Shown here in pieces: positions 18,748-27,148 of a DNA stretch of 64,000 bases. Both the position numbers and the translations under genes were made by a program. The stretch's first letter is position 1. The number at the start of each line of letters is the position of its first letter. The stretch is from an uncultured Spirochaetaceae bacterium (lineage in GTDB: Bacteria; Spirochaetota; Spirochaetia; Treponematales; Treponemataceae). The notes beneath the pieces are model-generated. The model had not been told where the DNA came from. It saw only the letters and a program-made list of their open reading frames with translations, and ran no database searches. Location of the stretch: the NCBI GenBank assembly GCA_902799965.1, contig CADCCO010000010.1, forward strand, positions 1 to 64,000, read 5' to 3'.

Positions 18748-19484
18748 TTGGCGTAGTCTTGGCCGGTAATCACGCCGTCTTTGATGTGGATTACATGGTC
18801 GCTCATGCTTACGATTTTTTGGTCGTGGGTGGAGAAGACAAAAGTCGTGTTCAACTCTTTGTTGAGCTTTTTCATCAATTCCAATATTTGGTCGCCGTTC
18901 TTTGAGTCAAGGTTGGCGGTGGGCTCGTCGGCCATGATTACGGGAGCCTTGGCGCTAAGCGCGCGGGCAATGGCTACGCGCTGGCGCTGGCCGCCTGAAA
19001 GTTCCGCGGGCTTGTGGTTTTTCCAGTCGGTAAGGCCCACTGTTTCTATCAAGTAGTCGACCCATTCTCCGGCTTCCTTTTGGCTCATCGCGCGGCTTTG
19101 CGGAAGGCGGCCCAGCTTTAGGGGCAGCTCTACGTTTTCGCGCACGTTGAGAACTTGAATCAAGTTGAAGTTTTGGAAAATGAATCCAAGGTTTAGTCGG
19201 CGAAGTTCGGTCATATGGCGGTCGAGGCTTCCTGGAATTGTCTTTAGGTCGGCCAATTTTCGGTCGCCGTAAACGTCCGTTCCGTCGATGATGATTTTTC
19301 CGCCTGTGGGCAGGTCAATCAATCCCATCAAATTTAGGAGCGTTGACTTTCCCGAGCCTGACGGGCCTGAAACTGACGCAAACTCTCCAGCGTTTATTGA
19401 AAAAGTGGCCGACTGCACGGCGTTGACGGAGATTTTTCCCATTTGGTAGACTTTGCTTACGTTTTTCAGTTCCAGTATTGCCAT
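18744..19484 (-). CDS. ABC transporter ATP-binding protein, LolD/MacB type
   Basis: 246 aa. Walker A GPSGSGKSTLLNLMG, signature LSGGQRQRVAIARAL, Walker B VIMADEPTANLD and the H-loop FSTHD are intact. The family pairs with FtsX/LolC-type permeases, and the only such permeases here are at 13634-16407 on the opposite strand. They probably form one complex although the ATPase is transcribed separately. Its own promoter (TTGAAT-17-TATACT) ends 8 nt before the ATG, so the mRNA should be leaderless. Confidence 0.92.
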   Translation of the reverse strand: MAILELKNVSKVYQMGKISVNAVQSATFSINAGEFASVSGPSGSGKSTLLNLMGLIDLPTGGKIIIDGTDVYGDRKLADLKTIPGSLDRHMTELRRLNLGFIFQNFNLIQVLNVRENVELPLKLGRLPQSRAMSQKEAGEWVDYLIETVGLTDWKNHKPAELSGGQRQRVAIARALSAKAPVIMADEPTANLDSKNGDQILELMKKLNKELNTTFVFSTHDQKIVSMSDHVIHIKDGVITGQDYAN

Positions 19485-19492
19485 AGAAGAAT

Positions 19493-19521
19493 AGTATATT
19501 ATATTTGTAGAATCTATTCAA
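19493..19521 (-). promoter_or_regulatory. Sigma-70 promoter, leaderless, for the ABC ATPase
   Basis: Minus strand: TTGAAT (19521-19516), 17-nt spacer, TATACT (19498-19493), then 8 nt to the ATG at 19484. Confidence 0.7.
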
Positions 19522-19540
19522 TACTATACCAATAAAAATT

Positions 19541-19680
19541 GCTCCCGGTCGCTGACGCGCCAGACAAAACCGCTCGATATCGTCGCTACACACATTTTGT
19601 CCCTTGTAACTATATACGTCTGCCGCTAGCGCGGCAGGGACAAAATGAGTGTTTTTGCCCGTCGCGCAACTCCCTCGCGC
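19541..19680 (-). repeat. Multi-branched palindromic repeat, copy B
   Basis: 140-nt element aligned with copy A (13449-13586) in the opposite orientation. It keeps GCGCGA-GGAG at one end, the hairpin CTGCCGC-gcta-GCGGCAG, GTGTGTAGCGACG, and GGGAGC at the other end. Stem positions differ from copy A on both sides: GCGGAA/TTCCGC in A is GCAAAA/TTTTGT in B, TGTTT/AAACA is ATTTT/AAAAT, and CGCTAGCTAGCG is CGATATCG. It sits between two divergent promoters. Confidence 0.75.
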
Positions 19681-19698
19681 AATTTCACTTTACCTATA

Positions 19699-19727
19699 TT
19701 GAAACAATGCATAATTATTGCTATAAT
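19699..19727 (+). promoter_or_regulatory. Sigma-70 promoter of glyS
   Basis: TTGAAA (19699-19704), 17-nt spacer, TATAAT (19722-19727). About 28 nt of leader and a GGAG box precede the ATG at 19763. Confidence 0.8.
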
Positions 19728-19762
19728 ACTCAAATTATCATATCAAATTGGAGAATTATAAT

Positions 19763-21217
19763 ATGGCTAACCAAACAGGACACGAATGCACTTTGGACAA
19801 AATCATTTCTTTGTGCAAGCGCAGGGGATTTGTATATCAGGCTTCGGAAATTTACGGCGGCCAGGCCGGAGCGTGGGATTACGGCCCGCTCGGAGTGAAC
19901 TTTAAGCGCAACATTCAAAACGAATGGTGGCATTACATGACGCAGCTGCGCGACGACGTGGTTGGCCTTGACAGCGCGATTTTCCAGCACCACAAGACTT
20001 GGGTAGCCAGCGGCCACGTCGCGCACTTTAGCGACCCGATGATTGACTGCACGGAATGCAACGCTCGCTTCCGCGCCGACCAGTTGATCGAGGACTACTG
20101 CCATTCCCACAACGAAAAGACGGACAAGCCCGTTGACACGATGAGCCACGAAGAGATGAAGGCCTTCATCGACGCCAAAATCAACTGCCCCACTTGCGGA
20201 AGCAAAAACCGCAAGTACACAGACGTGCGCGAATTCAACCTTATGTTCAAGACATACCAGGGCCCCGTGGCCGACGACTCTCACTTGATTTACCTCCGCC
20301 CCGAGACTTGCCAGGGCATCTTCACAGACTTCAAGAACATCGTTCAGTCTTCAAGAATGAAGCTTCCCTTTGGCGTGGCCCAGGTCGGAAAGTCCTTCCG
20401 CAATGAAATCATTTTCAAAAACTTTATTTTCCGCACTTGCGAATTTGAGCAGATGGAAATGGAGTACTTCTGCAAGCCGGGAACTGACGACGGAATCTTT
20501 GAGGACTGGCGCAAGTACCGCTGGGCCTTCTACCTTAAGTACGGCATCGCCGAAAAGAACTTGCAGTGGCACCACCATGACAAGCTGGCGCACTACGCCA
20601 AGGACGCTTACGACATTCAGTACAACTTCCCGATCGGCTTTGAGGAAATCGAAGGCATCCACAACCGCACCGACTTTGACCTTTCTCAGCACACAAAGAC
20701 AAGCGGAAAGGACATGGGCTACATCGACCAGGAAGACGGAAACAAGAACTACACGCCGTATGTCATCGAAACTTCCGCCGGCTTGAACAGAAATTTCTTG
20801 GCCTTTATGTGCGAAGCCTACGAGGAGCAGAACGTTGGAAAGGATGGCGCCGAAGACTACCGCACAGTTCTTCACTTGCATCCGAAACTGGCTCCGATAA
20901 CAGTGGCCGTTCTTCCTTTGATGAAAAAGGACGGACTTGCCGAGCGCGCCAAGGAAATTCAGCACACTCTCAAAGAAGAGTTCGCGACGGACTTTGACGT
21001 TTCTGGAACTGTCGGAAAGCGCTACCGCCGCCAGGACGAAGTTGGAACTCCCTTCTGCGTCACAATCGACTACGACACAATCACAAAAGATTCGCCCAAC
21101 TACGACACTGTCACCGTTCGCGACCGCGACAGCATGGACCAAGAGCGCGTAAAGGTGAGCGAATTGACCGCCTACATCCAAAACGCAATCCGCAACTACA
21201 AGCCGGTTCAGCGCTAA
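19763..21217 (+). CDS. glyS: Glycyl-tRNA synthetase, single-chain class II
   Basis: 484 aa. Charges tRNA-Gly; alpha-2 type as in eukaryotes, archaea and many bacteria, not the alpha-beta tetramer. Class II motifs include FRNEIIFKNFIFRTCEFEQM, ETSAGLNRNFLAF and the early YGGQAGAWDYGPLGVNFKRN. An inserted zinc-type cluster (CTECNARFRA then CPTCGSKN) is present. The ATG at 19763 has GGAG 9 nt upstream; an in-frame upstream codon at 19748 lacks one. The aldo/keto reductase begins 1 nt after its stop. Confidence 0.96.
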   Translation: MANQTGHECTLDKIISLCKRRGFVYQASEIYGGQAGAWDYGPLGVNFKRNIQNEWWHYMTQLRDDVVGLDSAIFQHHKTWVASGHVAHFSDPMIDCTECNARFRADQLIEDYCHSHNEKTDKPVDTMSHEEMKAFIDAKINCPTCGSKNRKYTDVREFNLMFKTYQGPVADDSHLIYLRPETCQGIFTDFKNIVQSSRMKLPFGVAQVGKSFRNEIIFKNFIFRTCEFEQMEMEYFCKPGTDDGIFEDWRKYRWAFYLKYGIAEKNLQWHHHDKLAHYAKDAYDIQYNFPIGFEEIEGIHNRTDFDLSQHTKTSGKDMGYIDQEDGNKNYTPYVIETSAGLNRNFLAFMCEAYEEQNVGKDGAEDYRTVLHLHPKLAPITVAVLPLMKKDGLAERAKEIQHTLKEEFATDFDVSGTVGKRYRRQDEVGTPFCVTIDYDTITKDSPNYDTVTVRDRDSMDQERVKVSELTAYIQNAIRNYKPVQR

Positions 21218-21218
21218 A

Positions 21219-21974
21219 ATGGACTACGTAGGCCTAGGCAAATCAAACTTAATGGCAAGCCGCGTCGGCTTTGGCGCGATGTCCCTAAAGGACATCGAAA
21301 GCGAGGAAGACGCGGCGATTCTCATTCACAAGGCTTACGACGCGGGCGTGAATTTTTTTGACATTTCGCACACCGTTCCCGAAAGCGAAAAACGCCTTGG
21401 CGCCTGCTTGCACGGAATCCGCCAAAACGTCATTCTTAGCACAAAGGCTTGCGTCCTTGACGCGCGCGAGCTTTCCGACCAACTGGAAGCCAGCCTTGAC
21501 GCTTTGCAAAGCGATTACATTGACTTGTTCCAATACGAGGTTGACGAAAAGGGCTTGGTTCCTTTTGAAGAAGCCGTGGAGCAAATGAAGCGCTTGCAGG
21601 AACGGAATAAAATCCGCCATTTTGGACTTGCCACGGAAAATCTTGACATTGCCAAAAAGGCTTTGGACTTTGGGCTTTTTGAAACGGTTCAAGCTCCCTT
21701 TAACATGTTGATTGACGGAGAAGGCGAGCGGCTTGCGCGCGAGGCCGCCCAAAAAGACATTGGCTTTGTCGCGATGAGACCCCTTTACGGCGGCTTGGTG
21801 CAAAACACGCCGCTCGCTCTGGGCTACCTTTATCAATTTGAAAACGTCGTTCCCCTTTGGGGCGTTAGAAGCCTTGAAGAGCTGGAACAGATTCTTTACT
21901 TTAACGACCATCCGCCGGTAATCGACGAGCAGTTTAAGGCTGAGGTTGAGAAAGTCCGCGACTTTTTCAACTAA
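21219..21974 (+). CDS. Aldo/keto reductase family protein
   Basis: 251 aa TIM-barrel, shorter than typical 300-residue enzymes. GFGAMSLKDIESEEDAAILI and the early strand NFFDISHTVPESEKRLGA fit the family. The catalytic Asp and a Lys (STKAC) are visible, but the usual catalytic Tyr (DTAxxYG) is replaced here by DISHTVPES. The C-terminus lacks an iron-sulfur extension. The substrate is unknown and reductase activity may be altered. It is in one transcript with glyS and overlaps the convergent HD-GYP-like gene by 4 nt. Confidence 0.75.
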   Translation: MDYVGLGKSNLMASRVGFGAMSLKDIESEEDAAILIHKAYDAGVNFFDISHTVPESEKRLGACLHGIRQNVILSTKACVLDARELSDQLEASLDALQSDYIDLFQYEVDEKGLVPFEEAVEQMKRLQERNKIRHFGLATENLDIAKKALDFGLFETVQAPFNMLIDGEGERLAREAAQKDIGFVAMRPLYGGLVQNTPLALGYLYQFENVVPLWGVRSLEELEQILYFNDHPPVIDEQFKAEVEKVRDFFN

Positions 21975-23233
21975 TCGTCTTCGGTAATTCCCAAAGATTT
22001 TAGAACGTCAGAAACTTCTTGCTGGTTCAATACGCGCACGACCTTGTTTGAGGCTTCGTCGGTTTCCACCGTGCGCGGGTCGCCGTCCGCCGCTTTTTCG
22101 CCAAGAATTTGCGCGATTGGGTGGCGGGGATCGTCGGGCTTGGTGTCGGTTATTCGCGCGATTTTTCCGTTTGCAAGATAGACATAAACGCCAATCGGAA
22201 AAATTGAGAATGAATATAGCAAGGCTTTGATTACGTTTTCGTCGTATTGCTTGTTGGAGTTGCGCAAGATTTCCAGCATGGCCTCGTACTTGGGGCGGGC
22301 GCTTCTGTAATGGCGCGGCGCTGTAATCGCTTCAAAGGCGCAGGCCACCGCTATTATTTTTGCGTATGTCGAAATGTCTTCGCTGGTAATGTGGCGCGGG
22401 TATCCTGAGCCGTTTTCTTTTTCGTGGTGCTCCAACACGCCGCGCTGTATTGGAAGGGTGAATCCGATTTCTTTTACAAGCTCGTAGCCCAAAAGCGGGT
22501 GGCTGGCAAGCTTGGCTTTTTCCTGCGGCTGCAATTTTTTGTCGGTTATGTAAAGCTGGGGCGGCAGGCGCAACATTCCTATTTCGTGAAGAATGCAGGC
22601 TTGGCCTAATTCAATCAGTTGCGTGAACTGCATTCTAAGGCGAATGCCGATTGTAAGCGCGATTATGCTTGAGCGCATTGCGTGGTTGACCAAGAATTTT
22701 TTGTCGTTGCTTTCGACTTTTGGATTCATTCTTAAAACAAAGCGGCGGTTTTCGCGAACGAACGAAATCAATTCCTGCACGACTTTTGAAAGCTGCTCTT
22801 TGTCGATTTCTTTGTGAGTGGCGTAGTGCGTGTAAAGGCTTTCGATGTAGTCATAATATTTTTTGTAAACCTTGCGCGTCATGTCCAAGCGTGAGGCTTC
22901 CGTGTTGAGGGTTTGAATGAGCTTGGCGCCTTCTTTTAGGCTGGCGCCGAGAGCGTCCGCTTTTTCCGCGCGCTCCCTGGCTTTTTGTTCGTCTTCCGCT
23001 TTTGTTTCGGCGATGATGTCGTCGGTGTCGCGGTTGATTATGTCTTTGTCTTGCGTGCCGTCATCAATCGTTCCGTCGCAAGAAACAGACGTAAAGCCCC
23101 AAAGCTTAAGGCCGTTTATGACTTCTTGAGTAAGAGCGAAGCCTTTTCCTAAAACGAGAAACTGTTTGTCGAGCGTCAAGTCGCCTGTAAAAATCAGCGA
23201 AGGTTTTAGAGCGTTGACTTCAAAAGCGTTCAT
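21971..23233 (-). CDS. HD-GYP-like protein with variant HE motif
   Basis: 420 aa, cytosolic. The N-terminal part (about residues 1-150) is unassigned; the HD-GYP region runs from about 180 to 350. The usual HDxGK is HEIGMLRLP here, and the GYP segment reads HHEKENGSGYP, where many active enzymes have HHERxDGxGYP. Asp-to-Glu at the metal site may change or remove c-di-GMP hydrolysis. A C-terminal tail of about 70 residues follows. I start at the ATG at 23233 (AAGGA upstream). The leader contains a terminator hairpin ending about 17 nt before it. Confidence 0.8.
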   Translation of the reverse strand: MNAFEVNALKPSLIFTGDLTLDKQFLVLGKGFALTQEVINGLKLWGFTSVSCDGTIDDGTQDKDIINRDTDDIIAETKAEDEQKARERAEKADALGASLKEGAKLIQTLNTEASRLDMTRKVYKKYYDYIESLYTHYATHKEIDKEQLSKVVQELISFVRENRRFVLRMNPKVESNDKKFLVNHAMRSSIIALTIGIRLRMQFTQLIELGQACILHEIGMLRLPPQLYITDKKLQPQEKAKLASHPLLGYELVKEIGFTLPIQRGVLEHHEKENGSGYPRHITSEDISTYAKIIAVACAFEAITAPRHYRSARPKYEAMLEILRNSNKQYDENVIKALLYSFSIFPIGVYVYLANGKIARITDTKPDDPRHPIAQILGEKAADGDPRTVETDEASNKVVRVLNQQEVSDVLKSLGITEDD

Positions 23234-23250
23234 TTGAACTTTTCCTTGTA

Positions 23251-23284
23251 AAAAAAAAGTTGGAAACCTCACACAGCTTCCAAC
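23251..23284 (-). terminator. Intrinsic terminator inside the HD-GYP leader
   Basis: Minus strand: stem GTTGGAA (23284-23278), 12-nt loop, TTCCAAC (23265-23259), then eight T. It ends about 17 nt before the HD-GYP start codon, too close for a promoter in between. It is either the terminator of the upstream MAF gene with readthrough, or an attenuator. Confidence 0.65.
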
Positions 23285-23298
23285 CTTGATGCATTATC

Positions 23299-23344
23299 AG
23301 TTCATACAGGCGTCTGGATGTCGTTACGTCTGTATTGTTGAACT
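23299..23344 (-). other. Structured leader hairpin upstream of the terminator
   Basis: 46-nt hairpin: AGTTC/GAACT, a 4-nt one-sided bulge, ATACAG/CTGTAT, one mismatch, CGT/ACG. It lies between the MAF stop and the terminator at 23251-23284. I do not recognise it as a known riboswitch class. Confidence 0.45.
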
Positions 23345-23381
23345 CGTTACATTTATATTGTCGGAAACCGATTTTAAAAGT

Positions 23382-25253
23382 TTAGCAGATTTTTAAAAAT
23401 TCTTCAATTGATTTTAGAAGTTCGTTGTAAATCAATTTGCTTTTTGCGGCGTTGGCAAAAAGCGGGTCCTGCGGAATTTTTGCGGAGGCGAAAAGCTGTT
23501 CCAATTGGCGCTGGCTGGGAAAAACAAGCGCGGCAACATTCTTGGCTCCGCTTCCCAAAATCTCTTCGTCAATCGCGTCAAGCTCGCCAATTCTTTTTGC
23601 CGCTCGGCTGTCTCCGCAAAGAATGTCGTTGCAAAGGGCGATTCCCTTTTGGGCAAATGCGGCGATTTTTTTTAGGCCGTCCAAAAGCTCGCGCAAAACG
23701 GCGTCGAATTTTTCTTTGTCGCAAGCGAAGGCGGCGGCGTTTTCGGCGCGGGCGAAGAATTCTTTTTTTTGCTCCGCGATTTTTGGCTTTTGCAAGAATT
23801 CTTGGAGCGGAAAAAATTTAACGCCGGCAATAGAAAGCCCGTTTTTGGAAAATGTGAAAGTTGTAGTTGCGGAATCCGCCGCGATTTTGCTTTCAAACCA
23901 AGCGGCAAAAAGCTTCATTCGTTCGTCGGTGATGATAGGCCTTCCTTCAAAGTCAAGGGCGGCTTGGTTTTTGGCGGAAAACAAAATGCGCGCCGTCTGC
24001 AGTTCGGCTGGATTAAGGCGGCTCGAATTTGCGTGCGACGCTTCTTCAAAGACGCTTCCTTTGACGTGCGTTTGCTTGTTGGGATAGCCCAAGTCAAGGC
24101 CGGCCGCGAAAATTTCTTTTGAGCCTATCGCGCGGGCAAAATCCCAAGCGCTTGTCGCCACCGAGCCGCCTGAAGCCAGCGCTCCTTTTTGGCCAAGCCG
24201 CGCCTCAAAATATTTTCCAAGCGGAAAAAGCGACGACATCAACACAATTCTTTTGCATGGAAAGCGGAAGGCGCTTGGATAAACGGCGCTTTCAGTGACC
24301 AAAATCGATTGAGGCGCGGCTAGTCCCGCGATGTGGCGGCTGGCCCAATATTGCGGGTCGGTCAAAAACACAAAGTTCGGCTGGACTCCCGCGCGAAGGC
24401 AGGCGCGCAAGGCGGTGTCAACGGCGATTGTCACGGCGCGCTCTTGGACTTCCTTTAAGCGGGGCAGAACTTCTTGCAAGCTGGGGCCCGCCGCAAGCAG
24501 GACGCTGGGCAAGTTTGCCGCGCCAAAAAAAGCCGCCGCGCCGCCAAGACTGGCCGTCCGCTCCAAATTGCGCGCGCCGTTCTTTAGCCACAGGCGGCCA
24601 AAACGTTCCAGCGTGTTTATGTTGGCTTGCGCTTGCTCGCGCTTTTGCCGGGCCAGCGCGAAAAAATTGTCGAACCAGGCTTGGGCGTGGGCGGTTTGCG
24701 CTTTTTGGCTAAAAATCTTGGCCTTGTCAAAGCCGCCCGCGTTTTGGACAAGATTTGCCGCTTGCGCGGCGTCCGCGCCGATTATAAAAAAGAGTTTTGG
24801 GATTTTTAAAAGCTCGCTAAAGTCGACGCTTGCAAGCGCGGCGAAAAAATGCGGCGCGGACGGTTCCAGGATTGCGAACGATTTTTGCTTTGCGCCTTCA
24901 ATGCGGGCGGCGGCGTTTGGAAGCCAGCCCAAGCCTATTCCGGCAAAAACCAAAATGTCGCTGTCTGTGTCTTTGATTGCAGCGGCGGCTCGGTCGGCTT
25001 CCGCTTGCGGGTTGTAGGCTGAATGGAGCGCCAAGCCCTTTTGGCTTGCGGTGATTCCGCCGCTTTTGGCGAATGAAAAATTGTAAAAGGGAAAGGCCGC
25101 GTTAAGGAAGGAGAGGCGCTCTTCTTGGGCTTGCGGCTCTTCTTGGCGCGCGGCGCTTTTTAGGCATTCAGGAATTTCCGGCTCCAGCATTTTTGCCAGC
25201 GCGGGAAAGCGTTCCGCGAACAAAGAAAAATTTTCATTCCATATAGATGTCAA
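23382..25253 (-). CDS. MAF-type (DUF115) motility-associated glycosyltransferase
   Basis: 623 aa. The MAF_flag10/DUF115 core (about residues 215-400) is clear: LPSVLLAAGPSLQEVLPRL, AVDTALRACLRAGVQPNFV, ILVTESAVYPSAF, GGSVATSAWDFARAIG and FAAGLDLGYP. Such proteins transfer nonulosonic or related sugars to flagellins and are common in treponemes, where motility depends on periplasmic flagella. The N- and C-terminal flanks are Ala/Phe-rich helices. The start overlaps the 3' end of the PBP gene by 20 nt, so they are co-transcribed. Confidence 0.87.
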   Translation of the reverse strand: MTSIWNENFSLFAERFPALAKMLEPEIPECLKSAARQEEPQAQEERLSFLNAAFPFYNFSFAKSGGITASQKGLALHSAYNPQAEADRAAAAIKDTDSDILVFAGIGLGWLPNAAARIEGAKQKSFAILEPSAPHFFAALASVDFSELLKIPKLFFIIGADAAQAANLVQNAGGFDKAKIFSQKAQTAHAQAWFDNFFALARQKREQAQANINTLERFGRLWLKNGARNLERTASLGGAAAFFGAANLPSVLLAAGPSLQEVLPRLKEVQERAVTIAVDTALRACLRAGVQPNFVFLTDPQYWASRHIAGLAAPQSILVTESAVYPSAFRFPCKRIVLMSSLFPLGKYFEARLGQKGALASGGSVATSAWDFARAIGSKEIFAAGLDLGYPNKQTHVKGSVFEEASHANSSRLNPAELQTARILFSAKNQAALDFEGRPIITDERMKLFAAWFESKIAADSATTTFTFSKNGLSIAGVKFFPLQEFLQKPKIAEQKKEFFARAENAAAFACDKEKFDAVLRELLDGLKKIAAFAQKGIALCNDILCGDSRAAKRIGELDAIDEEILGSGAKNVAALVFPSQRQLEQLFASAKIPQDPLFANAAKSKLIYNELLKSIEEFLKIC

Positions 25254-27117
25254 TTTCCATGTTCTCCGTGACAGGCGTTCCCGGCGCGGGCGCTTGCTTT
25301 GTGACCCAGCCGCTTCCGTAAATGTTCACCTTTAAGTCCTTGCGGTTCAAGAGCGGAAGCAAGTCGCGCTTTGAAAGGCCTGAAAAATCCGGAACGACGC
25401 TTCCCATTTTTACGCCTTGCTTGGACGAAATTGAAATGCGGCCGGAGTGCGCGAGCGAAGCGGCGTCTCCGCGGCTCATTCCCAAGTGGTCGATGATTGC
25501 GTCCGCCGAATCCTTGATTACAGGCGCGACGATGCGGCTTGCGAAATTTATGCCGCGCGACTTTTGGATTACGATGTACAAAATTATCTCCGGGTCTTCA
25601 ACCGGGAACACCGCCAGCACGTCCGACAAAAAGTCTGTGTCGCTGTAGCCGCCGTGCTCGTGGTCGGCCATTTGCGCGGTTCCGGTTTTTACGCCAATCG
25701 TTATGTCGCCAAGCGCGGCGCGCCAACCGATGCCTTTTTCGGCGCCGGTTTGCATGCAGCTTAAAATGTAGGCGGCGGTTTCTTCCGAAATGACTTGCGG
25801 CCTTTTTTCAACTTTGTTTTGGAAAACAGTGTTGCCTTCGCTGTCCGTGATTTTTGAAATTACCGAAAGCTTTAGGGGGTGGCCGCCGTTGGCCAAAACC
25901 GTCGCCGCCTGAATCACTTGCAGCGCGGTGACCGCGACTTCCTGTCCGATAGAGATTGTCATCTTTGAGCGCGCCGACCAAAAGCGGCTTGTTCTTCCCG
26001 GCAACATTCCCGCGCTTTCTCCCGGAAGCTGAACGCCTGTTTTTTGGCCAAAGCCGAATTGGCGCAGCTTCGCCAAAAATTCATCGGTGTCCATGCGGTC
26101 GGTGATTTGCGCGGTGACATCGTTGCACGACTGTTCCAAAGCGCCGCGAGCGGTAAGGTAGCCGTGCTTGGACAAACAGTTTATGTGGACGCGCTCGCCG
26201 TTTGGCATGACTTTTTCAAAAACGCGGTCGCAATAAAATGATTCGTCCTGCCTAAAAAGGCCTGCGTCGTAGGCCGCCGCGATGCTGAAAACTTTAAAGA
26301 CCGAACCGGGCTCGTAAAATGTCATTGCGGGCCGGTCAATCGTTTCTTCTATCGTGGCGTTTCCGTAGTCGTTTAGGTTAGCTTCGGGCAAGCTGAGGTA
26401 AGACAAAATTTCGCCGGTCTTGGCGTAGGCGGCCAAGAGCATAAGGTTGGCGCCTTGGGTTTTTTCAAGGGCCTCGCGCGCGATTTTTTCAAGCTTGTAC
26501 TGCAAGTTGGCGTCAATCGTAAGGTAAATGTTTTTTCCCTGCTCCGGCTTTGAGTCGCCCGGTTTTGCCGGCGGCTGCAATATCGGCTGCATTGAGTATT
26601 CGATTCCGGCCAAGCCCTTTCCGTCGTCGCCCATGTAGCCGATCAGCTGCGAGGCCAATGTGTTTTCGGGATAAATGCGGCCGGGAATTTTGTCGTAGCT
26701 GACGGCGGCTCGCCATTGCTTTTGGCTGGTGATTTTTTTTGCCGCCTCGTAGGTTGTAAGCGGCATTTTTTTCTTGATGTAGGCAAAGCGGGAATTTTTC
26801 TTTTCGAGCGACTTTCGGATTATTCCCAAAATTTCTTCTTGATCCATTTCCAGAACGGGAGCCAGCTCGCGCGCGAATTCTTCAGGATCTTTTATCTTAT
26901 GAGGATTTACGCCCATGTGAAAGAAGTTTGTTTCAACGGCAAGGGGCTTTCCGTTGCGGTCTACGATGGAGCCGCGCTCTACGGCGGGCGTTTTGACGGA
27001 TATTCGCTCAGGCTCGGAAACGGACAGGCGCGCGTATCGGATGAGCAGCGCCATGACCATTAGGCCGCTAAGAATAGAAAAGACGATTACGCGCCATTTT
27101 GGAAAAAAGCCGTTCAT
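25234..27117 (-). CDS. Penicillin-binding protein 2 / FtsI-type transpeptidase with PASTA domain
   Basis: 627 aa. One N-terminal membrane anchor (about residues 6-25), a PBP dimerisation domain, then the transpeptidase with SxxK (EPGSVFKVFS), SxN (LEQSCNDVTAQ) and KTG (GVKTGTAQMAD) motifs. A C-terminal PASTA domain (VVPDFSGLSKRDLLPLL) is present. It cross-links septal or sidewall peptidoglycan in the periplasm. The ATG at 27117 has GGTGGGA upstream; an open extension to 27180 lies within lepB. TATAAT at 27141-27136 on the minus strand could give it a local promoter. Confidence 0.92.
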   Translation of the reverse strand: MNGFFPKWRVIVFSILSGLMVMALLIRYARLSVSEPERISVKTPAVERGSIVDRNGKPLAVETNFFHMGVNPHKIKDPEEFARELAPVLEMDQEEILGIIRKSLEKKNSRFAYIKKKMPLTTYEAAKKITSQKQWRAAVSYDKIPGRIYPENTLASQLIGYMGDDGKGLAGIEYSMQPILQPPAKPGDSKPEQGKNIYLTIDANLQYKLEKIAREALEKTQGANLMLLAAYAKTGEILSYLSLPEANLNDYGNATIEETIDRPAMTFYEPGSVFKVFSIAAAYDAGLFRQDESFYCDRVFEKVMPNGERVHINCLSKHGYLTARGALEQSCNDVTAQITDRMDTDEFLAKLRQFGFGQKTGVQLPGESAGMLPGRTSRFWSARSKMTISIGQEVAVTALQVIQAATVLANGGHPLKLSVISKITDSEGNTVFQNKVEKRPQVISEETAAYILSCMQTGAEKGIGWRAALGDITIGVKTGTAQMADHEHGGYSDTDFLSDVLAVFPVEDPEIILYIVIQKSRGINFASRIVAPVIKDSADAIIDHLGMSRGDAASLAHSGRISISSKQGVKMGSVVPDFSGLSKRDLLPLLNRKDLKVNIYGSGWVTKQAPAPGTPVTENMEIDIYME

Positions 27118-27148
27118 TAAATTCCCACCGCTTTCTATTATACAAGAT

